A stretch of 64,000 nt of DNA, from NCBI GenBank assembly GCA_934047225.1, contig OW203986.1, positions 13,209,221-13,273,220 on the forward strand. The letters are read 5' to 3'. Position 1 is the stretch's first letter, and the number at the start of each line of letters is the position of its first letter. The stretch is from Ypsolopha sequella (taxonomy: Eukaryota; Arthropoda; Insecta; Lepidoptera; Ypsolophidae). A model generated the notes under the pieces. That model was not told the DNA's origin and ran no database searches. It saw only the letters and a list, made by a program, of their open reading frames with translations. Positions 63,384-64,000 of the stretch are shown here, piece after piece. Both the position numbers and the translations under genes were made by a program.

Positions 63384-63875
63384 AGTAAAGCGAACAGAAT
63401 ACAATGACAATTTAAGTCGCAGCTTTCTCGAAAAGTTAGGCTATATTTTTTACATAAAATTTAGCTTATTTTGATTAAGATAATATTATTTTGTATTTCA
63501 CGAACACAAACACACATGACCTATGTTATATAAACAGTCATGCTTTCTCCACAGCTCCCAAAGGCAATAGCTTCAAGACAAAGATATATTTATGAGGTCT
63601 CAAAGCGTGTGACGTCACGAGACGCGCCGACATGGCCACAGTACATTAATCTCCCTATTCTATGACATATGGCGTGTAATCAACCACGCAGGAATATGGA
63701 AATATGGGAGCCCACTACTCTTCATGACGTAAAATGACGTTAATTGAACTAACAGCTACAAAGCCCATTGTAAACAGAATGATAAATAAACAGTTTAGTA
63801 ATTGGAACGAAATTCCTCATCGCGCAATACACTTCAGACACTTGGCGAATGAGAACTAGACCGAAAAAAGTGGAA
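63384..63875. other. Intergenic stretch, nothing recognised
   Basis: A minus frame 63749-63934 has no motif. Confidence 0.3.
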
Positions 63876-63879
63876 GACT

Positions 63880-63985
63880 TCAAGATGAAACGGATAGTAA
63901 TTTGGCCGGATACCGGATACCGGATATCCGGCAAGGCACTAGGCAGGATAGCCAGATATCCGGCGGCCGAATATCCGGCTCAAGA
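63880..63985. repeat. CCGGATATCCGG-type short palindromic repeat
   Basis: GGCCGGATACCGGATACCGG, ATATCCGGCAAGGC, AGATATCCGGCGGCCG and AATATCCGGCTC form a small imperfect array of 9-10-bp palindromic units. Possibly one end of a dispersed element extending beyond the window. Confidence 0.55.
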
Positions 63986-64000
63986 TATGCGTTTCGCATG

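Overview
This window looks like transposon-dense, gene-poor DNA from an insect, most likely a moth or butterfly. Its repeats belong to types I associate with Lepidoptera: a tRNA-derived SINE, the dispersed GTTCCGTACC repeat, RTE-like LINE ends, a cecropia/irritans-like mariner, and Helitrons ending in CTAG. I found no convincing host gene. Nearly every long open reading frame belongs to a mobile element or to a relic of one. The background is AT-rich, and GC-rich islands coincide with repeats.

Layout. 1-13 kb: small non-autonomous DNA elements, a broken mariner (2.85-3.65 kb), LINE 3' ends, a foldback element (9.9-10.2 kb) and a 4-unit minisatellite (10.36-10.86 kb). 13.17-29.4 kb: three near-identical 3.2-kb Helitron-like elements, called A, B and C here. 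Each carries a frame-broken OTU cysteine-protease domain. A is inverted relative to B and C, and is split by an apparently intact 4.6-kb Ty3/gypsy element with identical LTRs. A itself sits inside an older repeat whose unoccupied relative lies at 38.8-39.3 kb. 32.2-36.2 kb: a decayed BEL/Pao element with identical 216-bp LTRs. 40.8-41.1 kb: a hAT-type MITE with a perfect 8-bp target duplication. 43.1-47.6 kb: a nearly complete CR1/jockey-like LINE with one in-frame stop. 51-52.5 kb: an RTE-like LINE relic interrupted by a MITE. 52.5-61.4 kb: MITEs, SINEs and LINE tails, several nested. 61.4-63.4 kb: a direct duplication whose second copy is interrupted by a 1.1-kb Helitron that keeps the C-terminal helicase motif.

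How the parts relate. The window is a stratified record of insertions. Only the Ty3/gypsy element encodes what looks like a full set of retrotransposition activities (Gag, protease, RT, RNase H, integrase) in one unbroken frame. The LINE is one stop codon away from a long ORF2 but is cut at its 5' end. All other elements look non-autonomous or dead. The most unusual item is the OTU-bearing Helitron-like family: its TCCC terminus is duplicated head-to-head as a 620-bp inverted repeat, its short subterminal inverted repeats and terminal GC hairpin recall Helentrons, and the OTU domain carries the same frame breaks in all three copies. Family calls come from reading the sequence; no database search was possible.
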